64,000 bases of DNA from Phaseolus vulgaris (GCF_000499845.2 NC_023757.2:5614118-5678117), one strand, 5' to 3'; counted from the first letter of the stretch, positions 1 to 10,609 are shown. Numbers and translations are program-made. Notes: generated by a model not told the origin, from the letters alone.

Positions 1-129
1 ACACAAACTTAAACAAAAGAAGTTACAAATCACACATTTGTAATATGAAACTGAAAATCCCTCCAATAAGAAGTCAAACATTTTGTTTGAACCACACATA
101 TATTTAAAGAAATCGATATATTAGACCTT

Positions 130-1250
130 CTACATGGAAATAAATTCATTCAACAGCTCTTCAATACTCTCAGACCTTGCTGTTCTAAACGCTTCCACGG
201 CCAGCATAATGTCATCATCTTGTAAGTTTGAAACACAGCCTTCCATGACATTATTGTCAGCCTTATATGTAAGTAAACTTTCTGTGTTGGTGATTTGTGG
301 AATATTAGAAACTGCAGGAAGCTTGGGAATGCTCAAAGTGGATACAGATGACCTAAAATCATGATTTGTGGTAAGCACAAGGGCATACATGTTATGCACT
401 CTCTTGTGTTCGGTTGACACTGAATGTGATGAAAGACAAGGTTGAGTTGGAATCTTGCTTAAGATTAGCCTAGAGAGATTTGAGGATCCAGATCCAACTT
501 GCAACATAGATCCTCTGGCTTCAGCTTCAAGTCGGGCCCTCTCCCACTGAGCCACGTGCCTGATATTGATGGTGTCCTTGGACTGGTCTTTGCCATCACC
601 ACAGCATTCAAATGTGTTCTGTTTTATTGTTTTGTGGGTAATGGTAATGGGATCTAAGCCCATTCTGATGAGTCTTTTCTTGATGTTGGTTTTCCAGTAG
701 TTCTTGATCTCATTGTCTGTTCTTTGGGGCAGGTGGGCTGCTATGATGGACCATCTGTGCGTGCAATAGAGAAACATCATTAGCTTCTCAGAAATTCATT
801 TGACTTACCAACCGGAAAGTATCAAAACCAAAAGAAACTAAAAGGTCATCACTTGTTTCCAAGAAGAGCATGAAGTTGAATAATGGTGTGGTCTTCCTCC
901 GTGCTGAAGTTTCCTCGTTTTATATCAGGTTTGAGATAGTTAATCCACCTCAATCTGCAACTCTTTCCACATCTTTCAAGACCTAGATGTGAATCATAGA
1001 TGCATATATGTAACAAATAAAATCTGGATTTGGACTTTGATTCCTCAATATCAAGAACATGCACACTCGTCAATTGATATAGAAAAAAAAAAGGTACAGA
1101 GAAGTTGTATACATTACCCGCTTTGGCAGGCACTAAACGCCAGTTTCGATGACCATGCTTCCCAACGTAGTCGAGGAGCTTCTTGTCTTCTTCTGGTGTC
1201 CATCGTCCTCTCTTCAACTCTAGGTTCTCACAACATGCCTTCCTTCCCAT
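130..1250 (-). CDS. R2R3-MYB transcription factor, copy A (3 exons)
   Basis: Predicted nuclear DNA-binding regulator of 295 residues. Exons on the minus strand are 1118-1250 (133 bp), 853-982 (130 bp) and 130-754 (625 bp), joined by GT..AG introns; 133 and 130 bp are the usual sizes of the first two R2R3-MYB exons. The start is [10 protein letters not shown] at 1250; an upstream in-frame Met at 1520 lies in non-conserved sequence and was rejected. R2 (about residues 13-63) has three spaced Trp ([29 protein letters not shown]). R3 (about 66-114) has Phe then two Trp ([31 protein letters not shown]), followed by [12 protein letters not shown]. The bHLH-binding signature of R3 is not seen. The C-terminal ~180 residues are poorly characterised and end in an acidic patch. 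The R2R3 resembles MIXTA-like and MYB41/102-like groups; the subgroup is not settled. Against copy B it has a 6-bp duplication (extra Ile-Thr after DPIT) and Arg for Pro in the R2 GPW motif. Reading frame intact. Confidence 0.93.
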
Positions 1251-1640
1251 TTTTATTGCCAAGCTGTTGTAACTTGTAACGAAACCCGAACCAGTTCTTT
1301 TGTTGTTACGCAGTGCAGCCCAGGAGTTAACATATAGAAGGACTAGATGATTATTATTGTGTAATAAGTGTAAATAGTGTACCCTATATGAAAACCATAA
1401 GCTTAAATAGTTATCTGTCATCTTTAAGAATATGGGAACACGATCAAAGTGGTAGGTCCCTATACTCCCATACCCGTTTCCCTTTTCGGTCCTTCTTTTC
1501 TTTTTCTTAAAAATGTTCATAAATAGTCTCTACATGTTTATAATGCTTTAATTGAAAAATATAAGTTATTCTATAATTTTTATTTATATATTTCTTTATT
1601 TTTATAGAACTTTATTCCTACAAATTACAAAATTAAATAA
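1251..1640 (-). promoter_or_regulatory. MYB copy A upstream region
   Basis: About 390 bp upstream of the start codon is shared with copy B (43433-43860). A TATA-like TATATG lies around 1333-1338 and a TATTTAAGC around 1405-1413 on the minus strand; which one is used cannot be decided from sequence. Homology between copies continues to about 1640, where transposon-derived sequence begins, so this is likely the proximal promoter. Confidence 0.45.
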
Positions 1641-1885
1641 GGGAGTCTACAAATTAAATTTATCGATGAATTATTACTTACAGATCTGAATCCATAGATA
1701 AATTAAACATTACCTACAAATATTATCCAAAAATCTAAATTTGTAGGTAAATTCAGCATTACTAGATAGAAATGTTAGAGATTCCGTGATGAACTACAAT
1801 CCAAAACTTACATTTGAAAGAATCCCCGACAAACCAAAAATCTCCTAGTAATAACAAATTTACGAAAAGAGATATGTATACTAGA
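1640..1885. mobile_element. Remnant of CACTA-type subterminal sequence
   Basis: Short repeats of the type CCATAGATAAATTAA, ATTACCTACAAATAT and TTGTAGGTAAATTCAGCATTA match 44688-44800 in copy B, where they adjoin a TNPA-like exon. The spaced, repeated short motifs suggest the subterminal region of a CACTA element. Termini are not visible. Confidence 0.45.
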
Positions 1886-2735
1886 CATGAGAGGGAAGAG
1901 CGTAGGAGGTGGTCGGAGATGAGAGAGGAGCGTAGGAGGAGGTCAAAGGTGAGAGAGGAGCGTTAGAGGAGACATGCGCATCAGAACAATCAGTTCACGT
2001 TCTTCTTCTCAAACTTCCCAAGTACACATGGGGAGCATGATATGCTTAAAATCTTTCAAAGATGGGCAAGGGTTAATGAGGTTTTCATATCTTATTGCCT
2101 TAATAGATGGGGGAGAAGATTTGGATTTGTGAGGTTATTTGAGGTTGAAAATATGGTTAGGTTGAAAAAGGAACTAGACCGCATCGACATTGGTAACATG
2201 AAGCTCCATGTTAACATTCCAAAGTACAAGAGAGATGAAGTAATCAAGAAGGATGGGGTGCCTAGGGAAGTAAAAGAGGTTAGAAAACAACAAGTTGTTA
2301 TACCTGTGAAGATGAAGAGTAAGGAGGTGTGGAAGGAAAAAAAAAGGGAAGGAGGGTCACAGGTATCCAAATGTGAAGAAGTATTATGCAGAAGTAGTGA
2401 GAAATACATCACAAGGTATATGGAAAGGACCCTAGTTAAAACTAAATCTCAAATTTTTCCTTGGATGACTAAGAATGTGGATGGCCGCTTGTCTCCCGAT
2501 CTTAACTTTGACAAGTTGAGTGAAGAAATTGTCAAGGGGGGATGAGTATGCTAAAAGCAAGGTTTATGGGTGATAATCTGGTTCTGTTGACACCAAAGAA
2601 TGGAGAACAGATGGAAGACATTATAAAACTAAATAACGAATGGTTTAAGAGTGTGTTTGTGGATGTACAACCAGGTCTGAAAATTATGTGGTTGGTCATA
2701 AAATTGTATTGGCTAGATGCTATGGTTTACTCATA
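1886..2735 (+). pseudogene. LINE ORF1 fragment (RRM domain)
   Basis: Truncated ORF1 of an L1-type LINE, the RNA-binding chaperone that coats LINE RNA. It aligns with LINE-d ORF1 at 45950-46680: FFFSNFP (RNP2-like) just before 2042, MLKIFQRWARVNEVFIS, and RRFGFVRLFEV (RNP1-like) at 2110-2145, then the AXLKKELD and IGNMKLHVNIP blocks. A stop splits it near 2543; the second part (2542-2763) continues the domain that precedes the DUF4283-like region. Homology stops abruptly at about 2735. Near 1888-1975 there are near-tandem copies of GAGAGAGGAGCGTAGGAGG. No 3' end or target duplication is visible. Confidence 0.8.
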
Positions 2736-2805
2736 TCATCAACTACATCGTCATCTTTATTAATTAAAATTGATGTGAATGAATCGGGGTCACAATTTTA
2801 TTAAT
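2736..2805 (-). mobile_element. CACTA DUF4216-region fragment
   Basis: About 70 bp match 12765-12835 inside CACTA-2 (shared CGTCATCTTTATTAATTAA and GGGTCACAATTTT). It abuts the LINE fragment directly, so this is a chimeric junction. Confidence 0.5.
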
Positions 2806-3164
2806 AAAATATCTTTAGTTATAATTTACTTAATTAAATATCTAATATCTTCATCTCAATAATTTTTAGAAGTTAGTAAATGAATGTCATACATTCTTTA
2901 TCTAATAATCTCTAAAAATCTCGCTTTTCACAAAACTCGCTTTTCGAATTATTTAAAATATTTTTTTTAAGTTTCTTTACTTAAAAAAAATCAATATGTA
3001 AAAATCCTAAATCACAAAATTGATTGTGACACGTATGTGCAAACCCTAAATCCTAAATGAGCAGTTTGAGCCTTAAATCTTCAGAGAATTTAAGAGTCAT
3101 TCCTTTAAGTTGAGCTTCCATACTGGATCTATTTAAGAGTCATACCTTTCTTCGAACATTATAT
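2806..3164. other. AT-rich duplicated spacer, no gene seen
   Basis: Positions 2805-2990 are shared with 43913-44042. Positions 3041-3130 (CAAACCCTAAATCCTAAA and following) are shared with 11090-11170 and 45590-45680. No coding signal recognised. Confidence 0.6.
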
Positions 3165-3664
3165 GATAAGCAAACATCATAGATTAAAGTTTGTTATAGT
3201 GACTACCGTAAACAAATACATATTAGACTGAATTCATTTTGATGCGTGGAAATCATGGATATTATCTCTTGTAGAAAAAAAAAAAAATTGTACATTCATT
3301 AATGATTACTGTTCAGATCTCCTGTTTTTTTTTTACAAAACAGTTAAAATTATAAATTTTAAGTAAATCTGTTGCTGTCACAGATCCAATAATGCAGTAC
3401 ATAAATACAATACAAGATGAGTTGCAAAGAGGTGAATGAAGGAGTAAAGTTTCACGTACGTTGTTTCCTTATGCAGAAGTACATTTAAACAGTGTACTAA
3501 ACGTAATCAAATGTCCCACACTAAACAACGAATTCGAAAAAATTTAATATAAACAAAGATAATAATCATGCATGCTTCTTGAATTGTCGTAATCTCTATA
3601 ACAGGAAGTTGGTGAATGCCTTTAAAGTTGTTGCTATTACTTGTTACTAAAGTTGTTGTATTTG

Positions 3665-3699
<35 letters not shown>

Positions 3700-3700
3700 T
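3165..3700 (+). mobile_element. Degraded Copia-B fragment
   Basis: 3165-3310 matches 22110-22260 and 3480-3680 matches 23575-23775, both parts of the Copia-B relic. The reading frame is destroyed. It ends in a (TA)n tract at about 3669-3697. Confidence 0.65.
3669..3697. repeat. (TA)n microsatellite
   Basis: About 14 uninterrupted TA units. Confidence 0.9.
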
Positions 3701-4284
3701 TAAAAATATGTACATGCTTTTTATTTTTAAAAAATTACACGCATAATTTTTATACTTACAAATATTTTTTATTATTATTTAAATGCACTTCAATTTAAAA
3801 AAAAGCAATATTATTTTAAATAGAATATTATTATATATTGTAAATTTGTTACAATAATTAATACACACTCATTTTTTATACTCTTTATTTATGTAATTAT
3901 ATATTTATTTATTTATTCTTTGTATATTGATAAGTCACAATTTTTTTTTTTGCGTTTTTTTAATTAATTGCATTTTCTTGAAATTTGTTTTGATCATATT
4001 TACTATTTTAAAATTAGTTTTGTAATTTTTATAAAATAAAATACTCTATAAAAAATGAATTAATTTTTTTTTAGCTTATACTTTTACGTGAATCGTCTAA
4101 TGTAATGTTTTCACCTCTGGAGGGTTGATTTAAAGCTAAAATTGATCTAAGAATCATGAAAAATGTTGCTTAATAAGGAAAACTTTGAAACAGAGAGATA
4201 AAATGACAAAAATTACAAAAATAGACTCTAGATAGTCAACCATTTGTTGGAAATATAGCAGACAGTCAATAATAATAGTAACAA
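3698..4284. other. AT-rich spacer, nothing recognised
   Basis: Extremely AT-rich with homopolymer runs; no open frame or repeat family could be named. The CACTA-1 insertion site is at its right edge. Confidence 0.6.
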
Positions 4285-4299
4285 CACCAGTACAAAAAG

Positions 4300-4540
4300 G
4301 CAGATTAACGACGGTTAAAATCAACATTTAAAGACGGTTCCAGAACCGTCATTATTGCGGACGTCGTTAAAAAGTGGGGGTTTTCCACGACTTATAACGA
4401 CGGTTCTGAAACCGTCGTTAAAGGTGGTTTGTAATTTTTTTAAAAAATTTTAAGGGACTTTTAAAGACGGCTCCTGTGGGAACCGTCGTTGTAAGAGGGA
4501 CTTTTAAAGACGGTTCCAATTGGAACCGTCGTTATATGTA
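4300..4540. repeat. CACTA-1 left subterminal repeats
   Basis: At least six copies of AACGACGGTT/AACCGTCGTT-type 10-mers in both orientations, several as hairpin pairs (for example AAAGACGGTTCC with GGAACCGTCGTT at 4505-4532). In Spm such repeats bind TNPA; that role here is inferred. Confidence 0.85.
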
Positions 4541-4712
4541 TGTTTTAAAAAAAAATATTTTTGTTTTTTAATAAATCTCAAACCTGCATAAAATTTTCAA
4601 TTCTAGAAAATCAAAACATTTAAAATCATAATTTAAATGTACAAATTACATACAACAAATTATAACATTATACAAAAAAAAGTTTTGTTAATATATGAAA
4701 AAGTTTGTCATT

Positions 4713-7618
4713 CTAATGATTTAGAGTGTTATACATGGTTACAAAATACTTTGACCATGTTGTTCTCACATACTCCAATGCTTCTGAATCTAGCGGGTGT
4801 TAGTCGTTGAACAACTGTAACATTTGAAATTTTTTGAATTAGTGCATGAATAATAAATCTCAAATTTTAAAGTGTTTATTGTATTGAGGTATTACCTGAT
4901 CCCAACCTTTCTTAATTTCAGCTTGCAAAATAGTCAACATCCATTGCATAACATAATAACCGCACTCATAATTTCCAGATTGTTTGTTGGACTGCATGTG
5001 AAAATAAATGTATTAAATGAATGAGTGAAACACATTAAATTGAGTGAACAAATATACTTTAAATACCTTAAGGTACATCCAAGTGAGTTTTTGTGCGTTT
5101 GAAGTTCTCCTCCCACACAACATATTATATCCAGAGTAAGCACTAAAATAATAAGATTTCATGCATGTTAGAATACATAACATTATATAATGTATAAGTA
5201 ATAATAAATGTTAAATGAAACTTTCTTACCTATCTATAATGTTTTTAAAATAGGTAGGGGGCTTTTTATGCAAGGAGTAAAACCATGCAGCGGTATGATC
5301 TTGAACAGATATGATCAATAGTTGCCAATGACGCCTGTACAACAAATCAGTTAATTAGTTTCTCTTATTTCAATAATTTATTAAAACTTATTTAATAAAT
5401 AAGAACTTACTCGTGGATGTACGGAGCAAAATAAATGTGTTTTCCACCATTCTTTAAGGTAGTGGTGATGTATGTTTGTGTTTCCGACTTCTTGTTTCCA
5501 ATTGATTGAATGATTTGAGGGTCTAAAAATCCATATATATCGTGTTTCCCCTCATCAAAGCATAATCCAAAAAGATACCTAAATTTCAATAAGTTAGTAC
5601 TAATATATTTAATAAATCAAAAGTATAAAATTTTTAATATTTGAACTTACATCATCCATAATTGTAGAACTGTTACGTTAATCTCTTGATCTCTGGCTGC
5701 AAGGTCCAACAAATCAGACATGTGAATATACAACGGTAGACTACTATGCCTTCCAAAAACATTGGCATCCCATGGAACCTCTAAGACGGTTATATCTAAT
5801 TCTGTAGCAACTTCCACCAATGCCGCCACAGAATCATCAATGGAGAATATTTTCTTCTTTCGCAGAGGTAATTTTGTCTTAGGTTCCTGCTACTCATCAA
5901 CAAACAAACAAATACTTAAATTAATTAGAATGTAATATTTCTAATATATAATTCTATTAGTATTAGTGCAAAGATATACCATAGAGTCTATAGGTCTGAC
6001 GAGATGTCTAGGCCAGGCAACGAAAGTATGTAATGCCTCTGCTACAATTGTGACCTCTGATGTCGGCACAGGAACTGCAAGGTCACCATAAAGGACCTTC
6101 TCCACCGTGACCTTCATGAAATTAGAAGGAAGAGGCACATTGTGTAACATTGTGACCCCTTCATAACACTTACCCAAGGCAACGAATCGGGTCAAAGAAT
6201 TACACTCAACATATAATTTGCATTGGCTAGTTGAGCCAAAGTCATCCCCTGATAGATCAACTGCCAAACAACTCCCTTTAGTGCTGACTTTCTTAATAGG
6301 AGGCAGAGCTGGTTCATCTTCTACCATAGTAGGTGGTTGCTGTGAGAGTCCTAAACCCTCCCACCGCTTTTTGAACTCCATTTCCATTCACGCACTAAAC
6401 TCCTCCATGAAGCTTTCTTTAAGCTCTTGAGTTACCTCAGCCTTTAACTGCTCACGTAGTTGTATTAAATACTCTTGGCTAGGTTCATTGGACAGTTGTT
6501 CCTTGCTGTGTGATGGAGGTCCAAAGTATGATCGAATCCCAACCCCATATCCAGCTACACGAACACGTCCAGGGTGTTCAGGTCGTCCGAGAGCAACATT
6601 AAGAATATCATTGCGACCACATGGTTTAAAATTCCCCTGTGTTGATTGCTCATTAAGAGAATCCTAAAACAAATGAAAAGAAATTGTCAAACTTCAACAC
6701 ATTGAATTTAAAATAACACATAGAAAACATATTTCTTACAATGCGTTCAACTGTTTCTTCTGTAGACTTAGAACTCCATGTCCCTAATGGGTTTATACGG
6801 GCACCCTTCCACATCTCATGTTGGAGTGGTGGGGATGGAGGTCTTAAAGAATCTACACTATTCATTTCCTCAATGGAAGTAGAACGTGCTTTAATCTTTT
6901 CTTCAAGCATCTTCTGCTCTAGCAACTTATAACCACCACGAGACAATAAGTGTGGGGTATCACATTATGTGCCTGATTGGCTTTTGCTTTGTTCCGAACC
7001 TCCTATCATAACACTCAAAATTTAGTAATACGTTAATATAAACTATATTCAAATATAAAAGTGATATTAACCTGCCATTTTTCAGTTTGTCGAATATTCA
7101 CAAACTGCTGCCAAGTTTCTTCATCAATGGATGCATATTTTGCATAAGGATTTTCTTCTTTCCTTTTCCCATATATATAATCTGTTGTCAATTTTGATTT
7201 GAACTGACGAAACTTGACACCCACATCTGAAAGAACCTTCGCTTTCAAGGTTTCCACATTAGGGATCTGGTAATGCGTCTACATTGTTTGAAAGAATTAG
7301 TTCAAAAACAAAAACAAAGTATAAAAGAACTTTAGATTGAGCAAAGTAAAAACAGTTACATACCAGAATATCTTGCCAAATCATGTTTTTCTCGTGGTCA
7401 GTCACGTAATCCCAAGACTGAGTTAAGATAGAGATCCTTTCACGAGACAGTACTCTGAGATAACTCCTATATTTCTTTGCATATTGCCCAGTGGGCACAC
7501 CAGTGTGGATATCAATAGACAAAGGTATTTTTTCATCTTTATTTATCTTCTTAAACATATTCTTTAATCTTGTAGGTCCTCTACCAGTTTTTAAACGAGA
7601 AACTTTATCATCTGCCAT
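4713..7618 (-). pseudogene. TNPA-like / DUF8039 / Ulp1-like CACTA gene, 10 exons, broken
   Basis: Second gene of CACTA-1. Exons inferred from GT..AG borders: 7364-7618, 7072-7278, 6740-7002, 5980-6663, 5651-5886, 5411-5578, 5230-5334, 5067-5142, 4896-4991, 4713-4814. Exons 1-4 encode the plant En/Spm transposase domain (SWDYVTDHEKNMIWQDIL; LLSRGGYKLLEQKMLEEK; PPSPPLQHEMWKGAR; GRPEHPGRV) and then a DUF8039-like domain. Exons 5-10 encode a C48 (Ulp1/SUMO-protease-like) domain: His in RHWQLLI, Gln and Cys in KQSGNYECGYYVMQWM, but the usual Asp position reads Tyr (AWFYSLHKK). Disruptions are an extra base in exon 3 near 6955, an in-frame TGA at 6388-6390 and a TAA in exon 10. Ulp1-like domains are known passengers of plant MULE and CACTA elements; whether this one ever acted as a protease is unknown. 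Confidence 0.85.
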
Positions 7619-7698
7619 GTTCCTATTATCAAAAAAATATGATAAGCTTCAAGAATATGAAATATAATTAAAATGAAATTTATTGTAAAACTAAACAT

Positions 7699-8872
7699 GA
7701 ATCACATGTACATACAAATATATATTCCTTCGTCATGATCATTTCGAGTTGCATGTACAACATCAGCAACATCCTTATACTCTTTATTGATGATCGTTCT
7801 TGTAAGTGATTCAATCTCACAAATGTCATTGTTTGTATCTTCTGGGTCATTATGTTGTTTTTTTCCATGTAGCACAATAGACCAGTGGTCAGACGTAGGT
7901 TTTTTTCCAAAGGGATTCATTCCATCAGTTGCCAATCCAAGTCTTAAGTTTCTTGATTCTTTTCCAAATTCAGGAAATTCTTTATCAATATTCTTCCACT
8001 GCAAAGAATCAGCAGGATGACGAAGTAGTCCATCACATTTTCTATTATCTACATGCCACCTAAGGTTTTTAGTGTCATCTGCATTTGCAAACAAACGCTT
8101 AAGCCTTGGAATTATTGGAAGATACCAAACAACCTTAGCAGGAGGACCTTCCTTTGTGAATTCATCAATTTCATCATTCTGACCAACTTTAACCTTATAA
8201 CGTGACAAACCACACCTGGGGCATCTTCTTAAATCTTCATACTCATTTCGGTATAAAATACAATCGTTAGGACATGAATGTATTTTTCAATACTCCATAC
8301 CCATTGGACAAAGTATTTTTTTTGCCTCATAATTTCGATTGGGCAGGGTATTTCCTTCTGGAAGCATGTCCTTAAGCAATTGAAGCAATTCAGTAAAACT
8401 TTTGTCGGTCCATCCATTCATTGCCTTCAAATTCATCAACCTTAGCACTGCTGATAATCGTGTGAAGTTAGTTGAACCAGGATACAAAGGATTCTCTGCA
8501 TCATTAGACATATTTTCGAAAACTGCATTAGCAAAAGATTCTACTCCCACATCACGAATCATGTCTTCTAATCTATCATCCATTGAGAAATGAACTTCCT
8601 CCGAAGATCCGCGCACACTTGGAAAGTCTAACAATTCACCATGCCACGTCCATGTTGTATAACTTTTCAAAAATCCATCACATAAAAGATGTTCTCTAAT
8701 TTCGAAAACACTCAATATCCTTCCATTTAAACAATTGACACAAGGACACCTTATCCTTATTCCATTCTTACAACTAACAACATTATGTTCTGCGAATTGT
8801 ATGAATTCTTCCACCCCTTTTTCGTAACTATCACTTATTCGTGGTGTATTAATCCAACTTCGATCCATAGAA
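7699..8872 (-). pseudogene. TNP2-like CACTA transposase, internally deleted
   Basis: Starts at MDRSWINTPR (8868), preceded by a splice acceptor (AG at 8873-8874). Residues 1-195 are the transposase-associated domain (CPCVNCLNG, the TTWTWHGE block, NGWTDKSFTELLQLL, CPMGMEY). An in-frame TGA at 8285-8287 interrupts the KIHSCPNDCILYRNEY zinc-finger-like part; the same frame continues through RRCPRCGLSRYK to GLATDGMNPFG. It then jumps directly to PTSDHWSIVLHGKK, which belongs to the C-terminal DUF4216 region of this family. The DDE core, DUF4218 and the start of DUF4216 are therefore missing, joined in frame. Family members are normally more than 1000 residues; about 390 codons remain. Confidence 0.87.
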
Positions 8873-9151
8873 CTGCTAAGTTAAGAACCAGTGTGAACTC
8901 AGAACCAATGCATTCAATATGTAATCATAAAAAAATAAATCAAGATTGCCGAAGGTCGGACACCTCCGGACTCAAAACCAGTGCTCGTTAAAAATCTCAA
9001 AACAATAGATAATCATTGAAAGTTAAATCAAAACTGCCGAAGGACGGACACCTTCGGACTCAGAATCAGTTCGTTCAATATATATAATTAATATCTAACT
9101 CAAAACAAACACTTTAAAATTATAGTAAATAAAAAATAAAAATATACTAAC

Positions 9152-9720
9152 CTCAGGGTGCGGTCGGCGGTGGCGGTCGGAAGGCACAGTTGGTGCGGCT
9201 CGGAACTGACGGCGGTCGGCAAGCGGTTGCGGTTGCAGTCGCGGCAGGAGTTCACCCGGTCGTCGGTGTGTACGGCAGGGTTGTACGGGTCGCGGTCGGC
9301 GGTCGCTTGGGTGCTGTTGTCTCGCAGTAGGCGATGGGCGCGACGGAGGTCGCGCGATTGGTGGTGCGCGCGGCGTGGTTGCGGCAGGAGGTCGCGCGAT
9401 TGGCGGTGCGCGTGGGTGGGGTCGCGGTCGCGGTCGCGAGGTAGATGGTGTCGCGCGGTTGGGAGGTCGCGACGGCGGTTGGGAGGGCGGCTAGGTCGTA
9501 CGATTGGCGAAGGCTGTCAGCAGTCGTGAGCGGGTCGTGGTCTGCGGGTTCAGCAGCTACGTCGCGCGGCGGTCGGGAGGCACGTCGGTGGTTGGGAGGG
9601 CGCGACGGCGGTTGGCAAGGGGCGATAACAAGGTGTACTGGCAATGGGTTTCAGAGTGAAGAAAGCAAAGGTAAGAGTGAAGATGGGATTGTGAGAAAGA
9701 ATTGGAAATTAAGTCTGGGC
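9152..9720 (-). promoter_or_regulatory. GC-rich leader exon / downstream-control-like region of CACTA-1
   Basis: About 490 bp (9155-9645) is strongly GC-rich and CpG-dense (repeated GGTCGCG and GCGGTCGG) in an otherwise AT-rich window. It sits between the right subterminal repeats and the TNP2-like start, and ends with a plausible donor (GAG then GTTAGT at 9151-9146) matching the acceptor before 8872. This parallels the untranslated GC-rich first exon of maize Spm, where methylation controls activity. The open frames inside it are arginine-rich by-products of base composition. Two imperfect repeats around GGACACCTTCGGACTC lie at 8940-9065 in the inferred intron. Confidence 0.6.
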
Positions 9721-9721
9721 A

Positions 9722-9950
9722 AAGGGTTTTAACGACGGTTCTCGAAGAACTGTCATGGAAAGATAGGTTTTAACGACGGTTCTTGACACGAACCGTCGTT
9801 GTATGTGTCCGTCCCACTTATAACGACGATTCTGGCGCGAACCGTCGTTAAAAGTTCAAAAAAAATTGAAAAAATTACAGCATTGCCACCGCTTCATTTT
9901 TAACGATGGTTATCTCCAAACCGTATTTGAAGGGTGTCGTTATTGAAGAA
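9722..9950. repeat. CACTA-1 right subterminal repeats
   Basis: Copies of TAACGACGGTTC and GAACCGTCGTT (9730, 9768, 9795, 9821, 9836) match the left-end motif, supporting a single element. Confidence 0.85.
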
Positions 9951-9966
9951 TTTTGTACTAGTGCAA

Positions 9967-10202
9967 GCTTTAAAAACGGTCAATAGTGTTTGAACAGATA
10001 AAGTTACAGAAGTTAGTAAAGAAGTAATTGATAATTGGGGTTCACTAACTATCAAAGTTGAAACTCATTCCAAAATAGAAACTCTATAAATAGAATTGAT
10101 TACATAATAAAATAAATAAATATAGATAGTTAGACAGTGAAATAGGTTAGTTTAGTTTTTTGTTGTTCGTTTTCTGTTTTTATCTTCCAGTTCTAACCAA
10201 AA
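9967..10202. other. Spacer, no gene seen
   Basis: AT-rich; CTATAAATAG at about 10084-10093 looks like a TATA box but no supported gene follows, so no promoter is claimed. Confidence 0.5.
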
Positions 10203-10440
10203 TACTAAAAAATATGTCAAATTATAGACGAGGTAGTGATGTTGCCAAATTCTTTTTCAAGATTTGGCATGAAACTATCAAGCAACATAAAGAGGGTTGG
10301 GAATGTTTCTCATGTCGTTCTGTTGATCAAGAAAAATTACAAAAAATTTCGCTTCACTTTCTTTGAAACTCACTCCATGCAACCCTTTCTCTTTTAACCT
10401 TAACCTACCAATTCACTCCAATTTCTCTCATAAATAATCT
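10203..10440 (+). repeat. Repeat R1, copy at 10.2 kb
   Basis: Matches 62390-62640, and its second half (from GATCAAGAAAAATTAC) matches 16090-16215. It contains an open stretch reading YRRGSDVAKFFFKIWHETIK and a downstream stretch rich in Thr and Leu. Function unknown; it may be upstream sequence carried with Copia-B or a captured exon. Confidence 0.6.
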
Positions 10441-10609
10441 TAATAATTTTAAATATTAACAATCTTAATTATATGTGTACTATTAATAATATTATTATAA
10501 TATGAATAATTATAAATTATAATCATAACTAATATTCATAAGTAACAATATTAAATAATAATTGTAAATAAAAATAAAATATAAAAAAAATTACAAAAAT
10601 TAAAGAAAG

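Larger units (their letters stand above)
4285..9963 (-). mobile_element. CACTA-1, complete-ended CACTA (En/Spm) transposon
   Basis: Left end CACCAGTACAAAAA and right end (reverse complement) CACTAGTACAAAAT form the terminal inverted repeat, flanked by a 3-bp CAA target duplication (4282-4284 and 9964-9966), as expected for CACTA elements. Both ends carry subterminal copies of AACGACGGTT and its complement AACCGTCGTT. Inside, two minus-strand genes run from right to left: a TNP2-like transposase and a TNPA/DUF8039/Ulp1-like gene. Both are broken, and the TNP2 catalytic core is missing, so the 5.68-kb copy is non-autonomous. The left terminus has a C in place of T (CACCA), which could impair mobilisation. 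Confidence 0.93.

Noticed and set aside
849..1520. A 223-codon minus-strand frame covering MYB exons 1 and 2 plus introns
   Set aside because: It reads through both introns; exon sizes of 133 and 130 bp with GT..AG borders and domain continuity support the spliced model starting at 1250.
9158..9732. Long arginine-rich and proline/threonine-rich frames on both strands
   Set aside because: Products of GC-rich, CpG-dense composition in the CACTA-1 leader; no domain and no conservation expected.
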